From: Flavobacterium hankyongi
GTDB taxonomy: Bacteria > Bacteroidota > Bacteroidia > Flavobacteriales > Flavobacteriaceae
Direction of reading: 5' to 3'
DNA length: 64,000 bases
NCBI RefSeq assembly: GCF_036840915.1
Contig: NZ_CP085725.1
Coordinates: 3,348,001-3,412,000, forward strand
Within the stretch, counting starts at the first letter, position 1. Each line of letters opens with the position of its first letter. The notes beneath the pieces are model-generated. The model made no database searches, was not told the DNA's origin, and saw nothing but the letters and a program-made list of their open reading frames with translations. A program made the position numbers and the translations under genes. Below, piece after piece: positions 1 to 9,625 of the stretch.

Positions 1-207
1 CAATTTGCACCTGAAAGTATGTTGGTACTTACAAGCAAGTTAAATTTATTTAAAGAGAATTCTTCGTTTCAGAAATTGGTTAAAGAATATGCTACTAAAC
101 TTCATTATGACGAAGAAGAATTGAAAAATCTTATAATCCAGCAAGTAATTGCAGCAATGTCAAAGGAAGGAAAAACGGAAATCACAATCCCAAAAAAGGA
201 AAGATAA
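1..207 (+). CDS. 3' end of an unrecognised protein (partial)
   Basis: The frame is open from the first base of the window, so this is probably the C-terminal 68 residues of a longer gene starting upstream; the internal ATG at 19 need not be its start. The segment is charged and helical, with a Lys-rich tail ending in PKKER. I see no motif that names a family. It stops 34 bp before the giant kinase gene on the same strand and in a different frame, so the two may be co-transcribed. No function is proposed. Confidence 0.5.
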   Translation, partial: QFAPESMLVLTSKLNLFKENSSFQKLVKEYATKLHYDEEELKNLIIQQVIAAMSKEGKTEITIPKKER

Positions 208-241
208 CATTTAGTTACAATAAAATAAGTAATAGTTTAAC

Positions 242-3200
242 ATGCCAAAAAAGAACGATAATAAAGAAGTTGAAAAACTCATCCTTGAATGTGAAACAGC
301 AAAAATGTTCTTCGCAGGGGAAGAGACTTCCAGTTATGTGGTCTCATTAAAGGATGTTACAGAACAGGTTAAGATACAAGAACGATTAGTATTCAGCGAA
401 AAACGATTCAAGGCATTGGTACAAGAAGGGGCTGATATGACAGCAGTCGTAAATCAGGAAGGTGTTTATCTTTATGTTAGCCCTAATTACCCAGATATTG
501 TTGGCTATTCAGAAAATTATTTATTAGGCAAGTGTGCTTTCGATTTTGTTCATCCAGATGATTTGGAGCAAATCAAAGAAGAATTTGTTAGTTTGTTTTC
601 AGAGAAAAGAGTTAAATCATCCATATACCGTTTTCAACATAAAAACGGAAATTGGTCTTTTTTTCAGAGCACAGGTTCTAATCTTCTTACCGACGAAACA
701 ATTCAGGGTATTGTAATTAATACGGTAGATATTTCCACTTTGGTTCATACTCAAGATGCTCTTAACCGAAGTAATGAACGATTCGAAGTTTTAATGAAAG
801 CTGCTTCCGAAAGTATTTGGGACTATGATTTGCTTCATAATGAGTTTTTTTTGAGCAACGGTTTTAAAGAAAATTTTGGAATTGAAAGTAAAACACTTCA
901 AGAAAACCATGAGCTCATTGTTAGCCACATTCATCCGTTTGATAAAGATAGGGTTCTTGATCTTTTTTATAATGTACTAAACCAAACCAATCAGGAAAAA
1001 TGGGTTTGTGAATACCGTTTGATAAAATCAAATGGAGAAATAGCCTATGTAAAAGATGAAGCTGTTATTTTGAGAGATGAAAAAGGTACTGCTTATCGAG
1101 TTGTAGGGTCACTTAAGGACAATACATCAGAGTATTTTTATCATCAGTTTGATTTGTTGGAGAAGGAGATTATTGAAAATAGTATGTCTACTAATACTGA
1201 TCTTAGGAGTATATTGACAACATATATAAAAAAATTAGAAAGTTTTTTTCCAGATATAAAAGCATCTGTAATGCGTATAAAGGATAATACACTTGAAAAT
1301 CTGGCATCACCTTTCTTACCTCAAGAATATATTCGAAGTATAGAAGGTGTTATGATTGGCGACAATGTAGGATCCTGTGGAACTTCAGCACAATTAAAAG
1401 AGCAAGTCATTGTAACAGATGTTCTTAATGATGAACGTTGGAGACAATTCAAAAGTTTAGCAAGGGAACACAATATAAAAGCTTGTTGGTCTTATCCTAT
1501 ATTTAATTCAAGCGGTGCTGTAATCGCTACATTTGCCAATTACCCTGCAACAAATAGAATGCCAAATGCATTAGAAGAACATGTCATAGAACGTTCGCGA
1601 CGATTAATATCGATTTTTATAGAAAAATTTGAATACATCAAAAATATTCAAAAAAGTAACGAACGCTATGAGCTTATTAATAAGGTTTCTAAAGATGCTA
1701 TTTATGAATGGGATATTGTTTCAGATATTTTCTATTGGAATGAAAGTTTTTATTCGGTTTTTGGTTATTCGAAAGATAAAGGTGTTTTTCGTATTGCAGA
1801 TTGGTCAAATTTAATGCATCCTTTAGATGATAAAAGGCTTAAAGAGAAATGGATTGCTTTTTTAAACGATTCAAACCGAACTAGGTGGACAAAAGAATTT
1901 CGATTCAAAAAAGCAGATAGCACTTATGCTTATGTTGAAGAAATAGGTCATTTAATTCGAGATAAAAACGGGAGACCTTTGCGAATGATTGGAGTATTGC
2001 GAGATGTTTCTTCTGCAAAACTTATTGAAAAGCAAAAACAACTACAGTATCAGGTGTCTCAGTTTTTCAAAACAGAAAATAATTTGAATGAAACACTATC
2101 GCAAGTTTTAAAGTTTCTTACAATTCAAGGCGAATTACAAACCGCTGAAATTTGGTTAACAAGTATTGATGAAAAATATTTGAATGTAATGTCTTCTTCA
2201 CGATATGCTCAAACAACTAAAGCAGCTATTTTTTTTAATGAAAGCGACAATATAAATAAGCTAAAAAGCAGTGAAGGAATGCCAGGCCAAGTATGGAAAA
2301 AAGGTCAAGTTGAGATTTGGGATGATATAGATGAAAATTATTTATTCATTCGTAGAAATGCTGCAAAAAAAGCTGGTTTGAAAAGTGCGATGGCACTACC
2401 TCTTTTTCATAAAGATAAAGTAATTGGTGTTTTGTTAGTATGTTCCAGTACAAATAAATTCTTCACAAGATTATTGGTAGAACAATATGAATCATTACAA
2501 TATAATTTAGGTGACGAAATTAAAAGAAAGCAACAGGAAGAGGAGATGTTTCTTTTATTTCATAGTGCGCCTGAAATTATGGCAATAGTTTCGCCTGACA
2601 GGTATTTTGTAAAGGTTAATCCCGCATTTTGTAATTTATTGGGTTATACTGAAAAGGAAATATTGGAACAACCCTTTGATAGTTTTATACATCCCAATGA
2701 CTTGGTAAAAACTGACATAGAGTATTCAAAAGCTATTACTAGTCAAAAAAGAATATATAGTTCATTAAACAGATATCGTACAAAATCTGGTAATTATCGA
2801 TGGATATCATGGACTTCTTCAAATACATTTGGTGACGAAAATCTTATTTTCGTTTATGGTAGGGATATGACAGAAATCATTGAGCTACAAGGATTGCTCG
2901 AAAATGCATCTAAATTGTCACGTGTTGGTGGTTGGGAAGTAGATGTAGTAAATAATTTACAGTATTGGTCTCCAATGACTAAGATTATTCACGAGGTGCC
3001 AGAGGATTTTCAAACAAATTTTTTTAATTCAATTAATTTTTATCGTGAGGATTTTAGAGATAAGGTCAAATCGTATGTACAAAATGCTATTGAAACTGGT
3101 GAGCCATTTGATTTTGAAGCTCCAATAATTACTTTGACAGGAAAAGAACGTTGGATTAGGGCAATTGGAAATGCTGAATTTTTTCAAGGTAAATGTATTC

Positions 3201-5458
3201 GCCTTTACGGTAGCTTTCAAGATATTCATGAGCGCAAGGTTACTGAATCAAGATTAAAAAATATCTCTGATAATGTGCCAGGAATTTTGTTTCAATACCA
3301 TCTGTATCCAGACGGAACAGATAAGCTTTTGTATGTAAGTGGTGGTGCTGAAGAAGTTTGGGGGATTACATCAGAAGAGAGTATGAAGGATGCAAAAGGT
3401 ATATGGGAAGGAATTAAAAAAGGAGGTGATTTTGAGATAGTTCGTAAGGATATATTAGAATCAAAAGAGCAATTAACACGTTGGCATTCTCGTTGGAAAT
3501 ATGTAAAACTAGATGGTAGTGTTCATTTTCATGAAGGTTATGGCAATCCTCAAAAAATGATAGACGGATCTATAGTTTGGGACTCTATTGTAATGGATAT
3601 TACAGAGAAACATGACTTGGAAGAACTGGCTGAACGTATTTCTGTTATGGCTCGAATTGGAAGTTGGGAGCTAGATTTAGTTGATGGTAATATTAATGAT
3701 ATGTATTGGTCTTTTATGACACGTCAAATCATGGAAGTTGATTCTTCTTTTGAAACGACTTTGGTAAAAGCATTTGATTTTTTTCAAGGCGAATATAGAT
3801 ATCAGATTGAAACTGCAGTTAAAAGACTCATAGAATTAGGACAAACGTTTGATTTACAATTACTATTAACCACGGCAAAAGGAAACCTTAGGTGGGTTCG
3901 TTGTATTGGTAAATCAGATCGTATTGGATATCGATGTCTTAAAATTTACGGAAGTTTGCAAGATATTCATAATCAAAAAGTTACTGAAATTGAGTTGCAA
4001 AAATCTTTTGAAGAACGTAATAATATTCTTGAAAGCATAGGTGATGCTTTTTTTGCTGTAGATAAGAATTGGATAGTTACCTATTGGAATAAACAAGCAG
4101 AAAAAGTATTGCAGAAAAAGAAAAAGGAAATACTTGGAAAATCACTTTGGAAAATTTTTCCTGATGCGGTAGAACTTAGGTCGTATACTGAGTATAGTAA
4201 AGCGATGAAAACGGGTGAGGTTGTTCATTTTGAAGACTATTATCCGTATAGTAATCAATGGTTTGAGGTGAGTGCTTATCCTTCAGAGGAAGGATTGTCA
4301 GTTTACTTTAAAGATGTAAGTATTCGAAAAATAGCAGAAGAAGAAATTCGTCAAACTAATGAACGTTTTGAAAAAGTAACAGAAGCCACTAATGATGCGA
4401 TTTGGGATTGGGATATACAAAATAATACCTATTACCGTAGTGAAGGTTTTGACAGACTTTTTGGTTACAAAATGGAAAAAGATATTGTTCCAGATGAATT
4501 TTGGAAACGTCATTTTTTTTCTGATGATGTTAGTAGAATTGCAAATAGTATTGATAAAGCTATAAAAGATCCAGAAATTAACATATGGAAAGAAGAATAT
4601 AAGATTACAAGAAAAGATAGGAGTTCAGCTTACGTAATTGATAGAGGTGTTATTATTAGAAATAATCAAGGAAAAGCTTTACGAATGATAGGAGCTATGA
4701 CAGATATAACCTATCGAAAAGAGTATGAAGAATCATTAAAAAGTCTTAATGCACAATTGGAAAAACAAACAAAAGATCTGATGATCTCTAATAAAGAATT
4801 AGAACAGTTTGCATACATCGCTTCACATGATTTGCAGGAACCACTTCGAATGGTGACAAGTTTTTTAAATCAGTTGAAAAGAAAATACAATGATCAACTT
4901 GATGAAAAAGCACACCAATACATTCATTTTGCAGTTGATGGGTCTTTACGAATGCGACAAATTATTTTAGATATATTAGAATTTTCAAGAGTTGGAAAAC
5001 ATGATGAAAACAAAGATGAAATTGATTTGAATGAAATTATTAATGAGGTTTGTCAGTTGCAACATAAGTTAATTGAGGAAAAAGAAGCTTTGATAAAATT
5101 TAAAAATCTCCCAATAGTTGTATCTTATCGTTCTCCAATTCTTCAAATATTTCAAAATTTAATTGGGAATGCATTAAAATATTCAAAAGATAATGTACCA
5201 GTTACCATAGAAGTAAGCGCAAAAGAAACTAGAAATGAATGGGAAATTGCTATAAAAGATAATGGTATAGGAATTAGTAAGGAATATCATGAAAAAATAT
5301 TTATTCTCTTTCAACGTCTTCATGTTAATGAAGAATATAGAGGAACAGGCATAGGTTTAGCTATTGTAAAGAAAATTTTAGATAATTTAGGAGGAAGTAT
5401 TTGGGTAGAATCTGAAGAAGGTTTGGGAAGTACCTTTTATTTCAAAATTCCCAAGTAA
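242..5458 (+). CDS. Soluble multi-PAS/GAF sensor histidine kinase (1738 aa)
   Basis: No membrane segment is visible, so it should be a cytosolic sensor kinase. Rough order: incomplete PAS end (~20-50), PAS (~53-165), PAS (~177-296), GAF (~319-455), PAS (~472-592), GAF (~616-753), PAS (~767-879), PAS (~887-999), PAS (~1002-1122), PAS (~1130-1246), PAS (~1257-1363), PAS (~1372-1493), HisKA, HATPase. The phospho-acceptor is His1529 in IASHDLQEPLR. The N box is near 1639-1643, DNGIGI is at 1673 and GTGIGLAI starts at 1701, so the kinase core is intact. PAS modules near 887 and 1130 resemble each other closely, as do those starting NERF/NERY, which suggests internal duplication. No receiver or output domain is fused. 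An in-frame TAG just upstream fixes the start close to 242. The kinase gene at 5467 follows after 8 bp. Ligands are unknown. Confidence 0.93.
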   Translation: MPKKNDNKEVEKLILECETAKMFFAGEETSSYVVSLKDVTEQVKIQERLVFSEKRFKALVQEGADMTAVVNQEGVYLYVSPNYPDIVGYSENYLLGKCAFDFVHPDDLEQIKEEFVSLFSEKRVKSSIYRFQHKNGNWSFFQSTGSNLLTDETIQGIVINTVDISTLVHTQDALNRSNERFEVLMKAASESIWDYDLLHNEFFLSNGFKENFGIESKTLQENHELIVSHIHPFDKDRVLDLFYNVLNQTNQEKWVCEYRLIKSNGEIAYVKDEAVILRDEKGTAYRVVGSLKDNTSEYFYHQFDLLEKEIIENSMSTNTDLRSILTTYIKKLESFFPDIKASVMRIKDNTLENLASPFLPQEYIRSIEGVMIGDNVGSCGTSAQLKEQVIVTDVLNDERWRQFKSLAREHNIKACWSYPIFNSSGAVIATFANYPATNRMPNALEEHVIERSRRLISIFIEKFEYIKNIQKSNERYELINKVSKDAIYEWDIVSDIFYWNESFYSVFGYSKDKGVFRIADWSNLMHPLDDKRLKEKWIAFLNDSNRTRWTKEFRFKKADSTYAYVEEIGHLIRDKNGRPLRMIGVLRDVSSAKLIEKQKQLQYQVSQFFKTENNLNETLSQVLKFLTIQGELQTAEIWLTSIDEKYLNVMSSSRYAQTTKAAIFFNESDNINKLKSSEGMPGQVWKKGQVEIWDDIDENYLFIRRNAAKKAGLKSAMALPLFHKDKVIGVLLVCSSTNKFFTRLLVEQYESLQYNLGDEIKRKQQEEEMFLLFHSAPEIMAIVSPDRYFVKVNPAFCNLLGYTEKEILEQPFDSFIHPNDLVKTDIEYSKAITSQKRIYSSLNRYRTKSGNYRWISWTSSNTFGDENLIFVYGRDMTEIIELQGLLENASKLSRVGGWEVDVVNNLQYWSPMTKIIHEVPEDFQTNFFNSINFYREDFRDKVKSYVQNAIETGEPFDFEAPIITLTGKERWIRAIGNAEFFQGKCIRLYGSFQDIHERKVTESRLKNISDNVPGILFQYHLYPDGTDKLLYVSGGAEEVWGITSEESMKDAKGIWEGIKKGGDFEIVRKDILESKEQLTRWHSRWKYVKLDGSVHFHEGYGNPQKMIDGSIVWDSIVMDITEKHDLEELAERISVMARIGSWELDLVDGNINDMYWSFMTRQIMEVDSSFETTLVKAFDFFQGEYRYQIETAVKRLIELGQTFDLQLLLTTAKGNLRWVRCIGKSDRIGYRCLKIYGSLQDIHNQKVTEIELQKSFEERNNILESIGDAFFAVDKNWIVTYWNKQAEKVLQKKKKEILGKSLWKIFPDAVELRSYTEYSKAMKTGEVVHFEDYYPYSNQWFEVSAYPSEEGLSVYFKDVSIRKIAEEEIRQTNERFEKVTEATNDAIWDWDIQNNTYYRSEGFDRLFGYKMEKDIVPDEFWKRHFFSDDVSRIANSIDKAIKDPEINIWKEEYKITRKDRSSAYVIDRGVIIRNNQGKALRMIGAMTDITYRKEYEESLKSLNAQLEKQTKDLMISNKELEQFAYIASHDLQEPLRMVTSFLNQLKRKYNDQLDEKAHQYIHFAVDGSLRMRQIILDILEFSRVGKHDENKDEIDLNEIINEVCQLQHKLIEEKEALIKFKNLPIVVSYRSPILQIFQNLIGNALKYSKDNVPVTIEVSAKETRNEWEIAIKDNGIGISKEYHEKIFILFQRLHVNEEYRGTGIGLAIVKKILDNLGGSIWVESEEGLGSTFYFKIPK

Positions 5459-5466
5459 TTAGATAT

Positions 5467-7086
5467 ATGAAGTCATTTTTAATTTTGAGTGATCTTTTAA
5501 AGACTCGACCTAATCGAAATGCGTGGATTGTTTTTATAGCTTCCCTATTAATTACACAAGGAATTGCTTATCGTATTTACAAAGTAGAAAAGGAAAATGA
5601 ATTTCTTCAAGTAGAACGGGAAGCAGCAAATGTTAAAAATCAATTAGAGACAACACTTTATCAGAGTATTAATACTTCTAGGATAATTGGTTTTCTTATA
5701 GAGCGTGATTTAATTGATAATTATTTTGAAAATGTATCAAAGGAACTTATTAGTAAAAATAGTTTTGTTGATGCTTTGCAGTTAGTTAAAGATAGTACAA
5801 TTATAAAAACCTATCCTTTAAAAGGAAATGAAGCAACAATCGGGTACTCAGTCTTTCGAAATTCATTCCATCGAAAAGAGGCTCTAAAGGCTTTAAAACG
5901 AAATGAGCTTTATTTTGAAGGTCCTATCAAATTAAAACAAGGTGGTGTAGGTATTGTAGGGCGATTACCTGTTTATCGCAATAATGTGTTTTGGGGGTTT
6001 TCAGCCGTGATTATTCGAAAAGAAACATTACTCAATGCGATTGGTATCGACAGTACAGGAAAAAATGATACTTACAGCTATCAATTTGTAAAATCAGATA
6101 AGGAAAGTGGAAATTCAGATTTGATGTTCAAGAACATGAAAGGTTTTAATAAAGGAGTATTTTTTAAAGAACATGTAAAAATAGGAGACTGGGATATTTA
6201 TATCAAGTTAAATAATCCTCATTACTTAGATAGAGCTTTGCAATTTTCATTATTGGGGTTGTTGTTTTCCTTTTTATTTACCCTTTTTATGTGGCATCTT
6301 TCAGAACAGCCACAAAAGTTAAAATTGCTTGTTGAAAATAAAACCAAAGCTTTAGATAGGCTCAATAAAGAGTTAGAAGAAAGAGCTCATGAACTCACTA
6401 TTTCCAATAAAGAATTAGAACAATTTGCCTATATCGCATCGCACGATCTGCAGGAGCCACTTCGAATGGTATCTACATTTTTAACTCAAATTGAGCGTAA
6501 ATACTCACATGTTTTAGATGAAAACGGAAAAAAATACATTTATTTTGCTGTAGAAGGAGCTAAACGAATGCGATCCATAATATTAGATGTATTGGAGTTC
6601 TCTAGGGTTGGAAAATATATTGAAAAACCCGAAAAAATTGATTTAAATCAATTGTTGGATGAGGTTTGTATGGGACTTCAAAAAATAATTAAAGAAAAAC
6701 AAGCCGTTATTACCTATGATGTTTTACCAGAGATTTTCACTTATCGTTCCCCAATGTTACAAGTGTTTCAGAATTTAATAGGAAACTCTCTTAAGTATTC
6801 TCGCGAAGGGGTGCATCCAATAGTTCACGTAGTAGTGGTAAGACATGATAATGAATGGCTTTTTTCAATAAAAGATAATGGTATTGGTATTGAAAAAGAA
6901 TATGCCGAAAAAATATTTGTAATTTTTCAACGCTTACATTCAAAAGATCAATATTCAGGTTCTGGATTGGGATTAGCAATTGTAAAAAAAATAATAAACA
7001 ACCTAGGAGGAATGGTATGGTTGGAATCTGAAGTAGGTCTGGGTACTACTTTTTACTTTACATTACCTTATAAAAATGATTTGTAG
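5467..7086 (+). CDS. CHASE-domain membrane sensor histidine kinase
   Basis: Inner-membrane sensor kinase of 539 aa. A membrane helix lies near residues 18-37. An extracytoplasmic domain of the CHASE type follows (~75-240; note GNEATIGYSVF and GGVGIVGRLPVYR), then a second helix (~255-278). A coiled linker leads to HisKA with His326 in IASHDLQEPLRMV, then HATPase with DNGIGI at 470 and a GSGLGLAI box. CHASE domains bind small ligands outside the membrane; the ligand here is not known. The kinase core nearly repeats that of the neighbours at 242 and 7104, so the three probably arose by duplication and sensor replacement. It lies 8 bp after the previous gene, consistent with an operon. Confidence 0.92.
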   Translation: MKSFLILSDLLKTRPNRNAWIVFIASLLITQGIAYRIYKVEKENEFLQVEREAANVKNQLETTLYQSINTSRIIGFLIERDLIDNYFENVSKELISKNSFVDALQLVKDSTIIKTYPLKGNEATIGYSVFRNSFHRKEALKALKRNELYFEGPIKLKQGGVGIVGRLPVYRNNVFWGFSAVIIRKETLLNAIGIDSTGKNDTYSYQFVKSDKESGNSDLMFKNMKGFNKGVFFKEHVKIGDWDIYIKLNNPHYLDRALQFSLLGLLFSFLFTLFMWHLSEQPQKLKLLVENKTKALDRLNKELEERAHELTISNKELEQFAYIASHDLQEPLRMVSTFLTQIERKYSHVLDENGKKYIYFAVEGAKRMRSIILDVLEFSRVGKYIEKPEKIDLNQLLDEVCMGLQKIIKEKQAVITYDVLPEIFTYRSPMLQVFQNLIGNSLKYSREGVHPIVHVVVVRHDNEWLFSIKDNGIGIEKEYAEKIFVIFQRLHSKDQYSGSGLGLAIVKKIINNLGGMVWLESEVGLGTTFYFTLPYKNDL

Positions 7087-7103
7087 AACTAACCTTTTAT
7101 GAA

Positions 7104-8045
7104 ATGAAAGTTAAACCTGAAATGAAAATAACACTAATTTATTTAGTGTCAGGTATATTATGGATTTTGATTAGTGATCGATTTCTACTATTCTTCTTCA
7201 ATGATTTTGAACTAAAAAAACTGACCTATCTGCAAAGCGTGAAAGGTTTCTTTTATGTAGCTTCAACAGCATTACTTCTTTTTTTATTATTAAGACGACA
7301 ATATAAAATTATTAATGCAAAAGTAGAGCAACTAGAAAGATATACACAGGAATTAGAAATGTCTAACAAAGAACTCGAGCAATTTGCTTATGTCGCTTCA
7401 CATGATCTTCAGGAACCGTTACGAACAATTATTAGTTTTATAACTAAATTAGAAACTGAGTATAAAGAAAAGTTTGATGAAAGAGGAAAACAGTATATTG
7501 GCTTTGCAGTATCGGGTGCTAAAAGAATGCGTACTTTAATACTTGATTTACTCGAATATTCTAAAATTGGGAAAGAAAAACAAAAAACTGAAATTCAAGA
7601 TATAAACCAAATAGTACAAGAAATTTTATTGCTCCACCATGAGGTAATTACCCAAAAAAAAGCTCAAATTCATGTACAAAAACTGCCAGTAATTAATACA
7701 GATTCTTCAGCAATTTTTCAAATATTTCATCAGCTTATAGGGAATGCACTTAAATATACTAATGAAATGATTTTGCCTTCAATAACCATAGCGATTGAAG
7801 AAACAAATCATGATTGGATATTTTCAGTTGCAGATAATGGAATTGGAATTGAAAAACAGTATTTTAAGAAAATATTTCTTCTTTTTCAACGGTTGCATAG
7901 TAGTGAAGAATTTAATGGAAATGGAATAGGATTAGCAATTGTTAAAAAAAATGTAGACAAACTCAACGGAAGAGTTTGGGTAATTTCTGAAAAAGATAAA
8001 GGAGCTACTTTTTATTTTTCTTTAAAAAAGAAGAGTTTACAGTAA
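7104..8045 (+). CDS. Two-helix membrane histidine kinase
   Basis: Small kinase of 313 aa. Two N-terminal membrane helices (~8-30 and ~48-68) enclose a short loop and no large periplasmic sensor. A short coiled segment leads to HisKA with His100 in VASHDLQEPLR, then HATPase with DNGIGIEKQ and GNGIGLAI. This YLxSGxLWILxSDR type of helical pair is common in front of PAS kinases, but here no PAS follows. It is the third copy of the same kinase core in a row. It could sense the membrane state or a partner protein. A start at the second in-frame ATG (7122) is also possible. Confidence 0.88.
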   Translation: MKVKPEMKITLIYLVSGILWILISDRFLLFFFNDFELKKLTYLQSVKGFFYVASTALLLFLLLRRQYKIINAKVEQLERYTQELEMSNKELEQFAYVASHDLQEPLRTIISFITKLETEYKEKFDERGKQYIGFAVSGAKRMRTLILDLLEYSKIGKEKQKTEIQDINQIVQEILLLHHEVITQKKAQIHVQKLPVINTDSSAIFQIFHQLIGNALKYTNEMILPSITIAIEETNHDWIFSVADNGIGIEKQYFKKIFLLFQRLHSSEEFNGNGIGLAIVKKNVDKLNGRVWVISEKDKGATFYFSLKKKSLQ

Positions 8046-8085
8046 TCGTTTTACAAAACAAAAGTGAAACCTTTCTATTATTTAG

Positions 8086-8116
8086 TTTCTCTATAAGTAA
8101 ATTTATGTTAAATTTG
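8086..8116 (+). promoter_or_regulatory. Candidate Bacteroidota-type promoter for the receiver genes
   Basis: TAAATTTG at 8109-8116 matches the -7 consensus TAnnTTTG. A TTTC 19 bp upstream differs by one base from the -33 TTTG. It lies in the only sizeable gap of the sensory block (138 bp), 68 bp before the receiver gene, which suggests the receivers can be transcribed apart from the kinases. Confidence 0.38.
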
Positions 8117-8183
8117 TTAATATCAGTATTATTTTCCTTTAAAAGGTCTTAATCCAAATTCGTCAAAATTAAAAAATAGAAAA

Positions 8184-8615
8184 ATGAAATCAGTAAATAT
8201 TTTATTAGTGGAGGACAATGAAGGAGATATTGTTTTAACGATAGAAGCTTTAGAAGAAAGTAAAATAATAAACAGTATTAATGTAGTACGTAATGGTAAA
8301 GAGGCTATCGATTATGTTTTCAATGAAGGCAAGTATAAAGAAGCTTCGCAGCCCGATCTTATACTTCTAGATGTAAATTTACCTCTTAAAAGTGGTCATG
8401 AAGTCCTTATGGTAATTAAGGGAGATGACAGAACAAAACATATCCCGGTAATTATGCTTACTACTTCATCATCTGAAAGAGACATTAATCTCTCTTACAA
8501 ACACTTTGTAAATTGTTATATTACTAAGCCTGTGGATTTAACAGATTTTTTTGAAGCTGTTGCCAGTATTGAACAATTTTGGTTTAATATTGTAAAATTA
8601 CCTGTCAGAAAATAA
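8184..8615 (+). CDS. Rcp1-like single-domain response regulator
   Basis: A 143-aa protein consisting only of a receiver domain. The acidic pair is in LLVEDNEGD, the phospho-acceptor is Asp63 in LILLDVNLP, a TTS segment holds the switch Thr/Ser, and the conserved Lys is in YITKPVD. The long loop and EDNEGD start are typical of Rcp1-type regulators that partner phytochrome-like kinases with the HDLQEPLR H-box, exactly the H-box of the three upstream kinases. There is no output domain, so it should pass phosphate on or act by protein contact. It lies 5 bp before the receiver-PAS-DHp gene. Confidence 0.92.
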   Translation: MKSVNILLVEDNEGDIVLTIEALEESKIINSINVVRNGKEAIDYVFNEGKYKEASQPDLILLDVNLPLKSGHEVLMVIKGDDRTKHIPVIMLTTSSSERDINLSYKHFVNCYITKPVDLTDFFEAVASIEQFWFNIVKLPVRK

Positions 8616-8620
8616 AAATA

Positions 8621-9610
8621 ATGCACAAGGATAGAAAAAAGTATACCTTAATTGTAGTCGAAGATAATGCTGGTGATTTCTTTCTTCTACAAGATTACTT
8701 GGATGAAATGATTTTGGCACCAGAAATTATTCATGTAGCCTCTTTCAAGGAATTAGATTCATTTTTTGCTACAAACTCTAAAGAGATTGATATTGTACTT
8801 CTGGATTTGAGTCTTCCAGACAAAAAAGGAGAGGAACTCATTAAAGATACCCTCGAAATTGTTGGTACTACACCAACAGTTGTACTTACAGGTTATCCTG
8901 ATTTCTCTTTTGCAGTAAAATCTCTTGCCTTAGGAATCTCTGATTATCTTCTTAAAGATGATTTAAATGCAGCTACTCTTTATAAAAGCATTATTTACAA
9001 TATTGAACGCAATAAAAATTTGGTCAAGTTAAAAGAATCAGAACATCGCTATTCAGATTTATTTCACTTGAGCCCTCAACCTATGTGGGTTTATAATCTT
9101 GATAATTACCAATTTCTGGATGTGAATTTAGCTGCAATTGATCATTATGGTTATACAACAGAAGAGTTTCAAACCATGCTTGTTACAGATATAGAATGTG
9201 ATAGTTTTGAAAAAGATTTGATTTCTAATGAAATTTTTGTAAATTTTGAAGAGGTTTATAGACATAGGAAAAAGAATGGCGAAATCATATATGTATCCAT
9301 CCAAAGCAATACTATTCCTTATAAAGAAAAAGAAGCCAAGGTTGTTTTAGTAAATGATATTACAGAAAGTATAAAACATCTTAAGGCTATTGAGGAACAA
9401 AATAAACGGCTCATGAAAATCGCATGGACTCAATCACACGTGGTTCGTGCTCCTTTAGCAAGAATTATGGGTCTTGTAAATTTGATTTCAGATGAAGGTA
9501 TTTCCATAGAAGAAAAACTAGAAATGTTGTCGCATGTGTTGGATTCTGCAAATGAATTGGATGAAATCATTCGGGAAATTGTAAAGCAATCAAAATTGAT
9601 TCTCCCTTAA
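8621..9610 (+). CDS. Receiver-PAS-DHp protein without an ATPase domain
   Basis: The 329-aa protein has a receiver domain (Asp62 in IVLLDLSLPD, ~8-125), a PAS domain (~137-250) and a final DHp-like helical pair with His273 in QSHVVRAPLARI. The chain stops at the end of the DHp region. No HATPase domain follows in any frame, since the next gene begins 15 bp later. In kinases of this group the VRAPLARI motif carries the phosphorylated His. The protein therefore looks like a phosphotransfer intermediate, or a partner that dimerises with a full kinase. The lost ATPase could be ancestral truncation, but tight spacing and an intact frame argue for a working gene. Confidence 0.85.
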   Translation: MHKDRKKYTLIVVEDNAGDFFLLQDYLDEMILAPEIIHVASFKELDSFFATNSKEIDIVLLDLSLPDKKGEELIKDTLEIVGTTPTVVLTGYPDFSFAVKSLALGISDYLLKDDLNAATLYKSIIYNIERNKNLVKLKESEHRYSDLFHLSPQPMWVYNLDNYQFLDVNLAAIDHYGYTTEEFQTMLVTDIECDSFEKDLISNEIFVNFEEVYRHRKKNGEIIYVSIQSNTIPYKEKEAKVVLVNDITESIKHLKAIEEQNKRLMKIAWTQSHVVRAPLARIMGLVNLISDEGISIEEKLEMLSHVLDSANELDEIIREIVKQSKLILP

Positions 9611-9625
9611 AATTATGAAATCTAT

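Noticed and set aside
8621..9610. Frameshifted full histidine kinase
   Set aside because: The next gene begins 15 bp after the stop and encodes a complete receiver; no ATPase motif appears in another frame.
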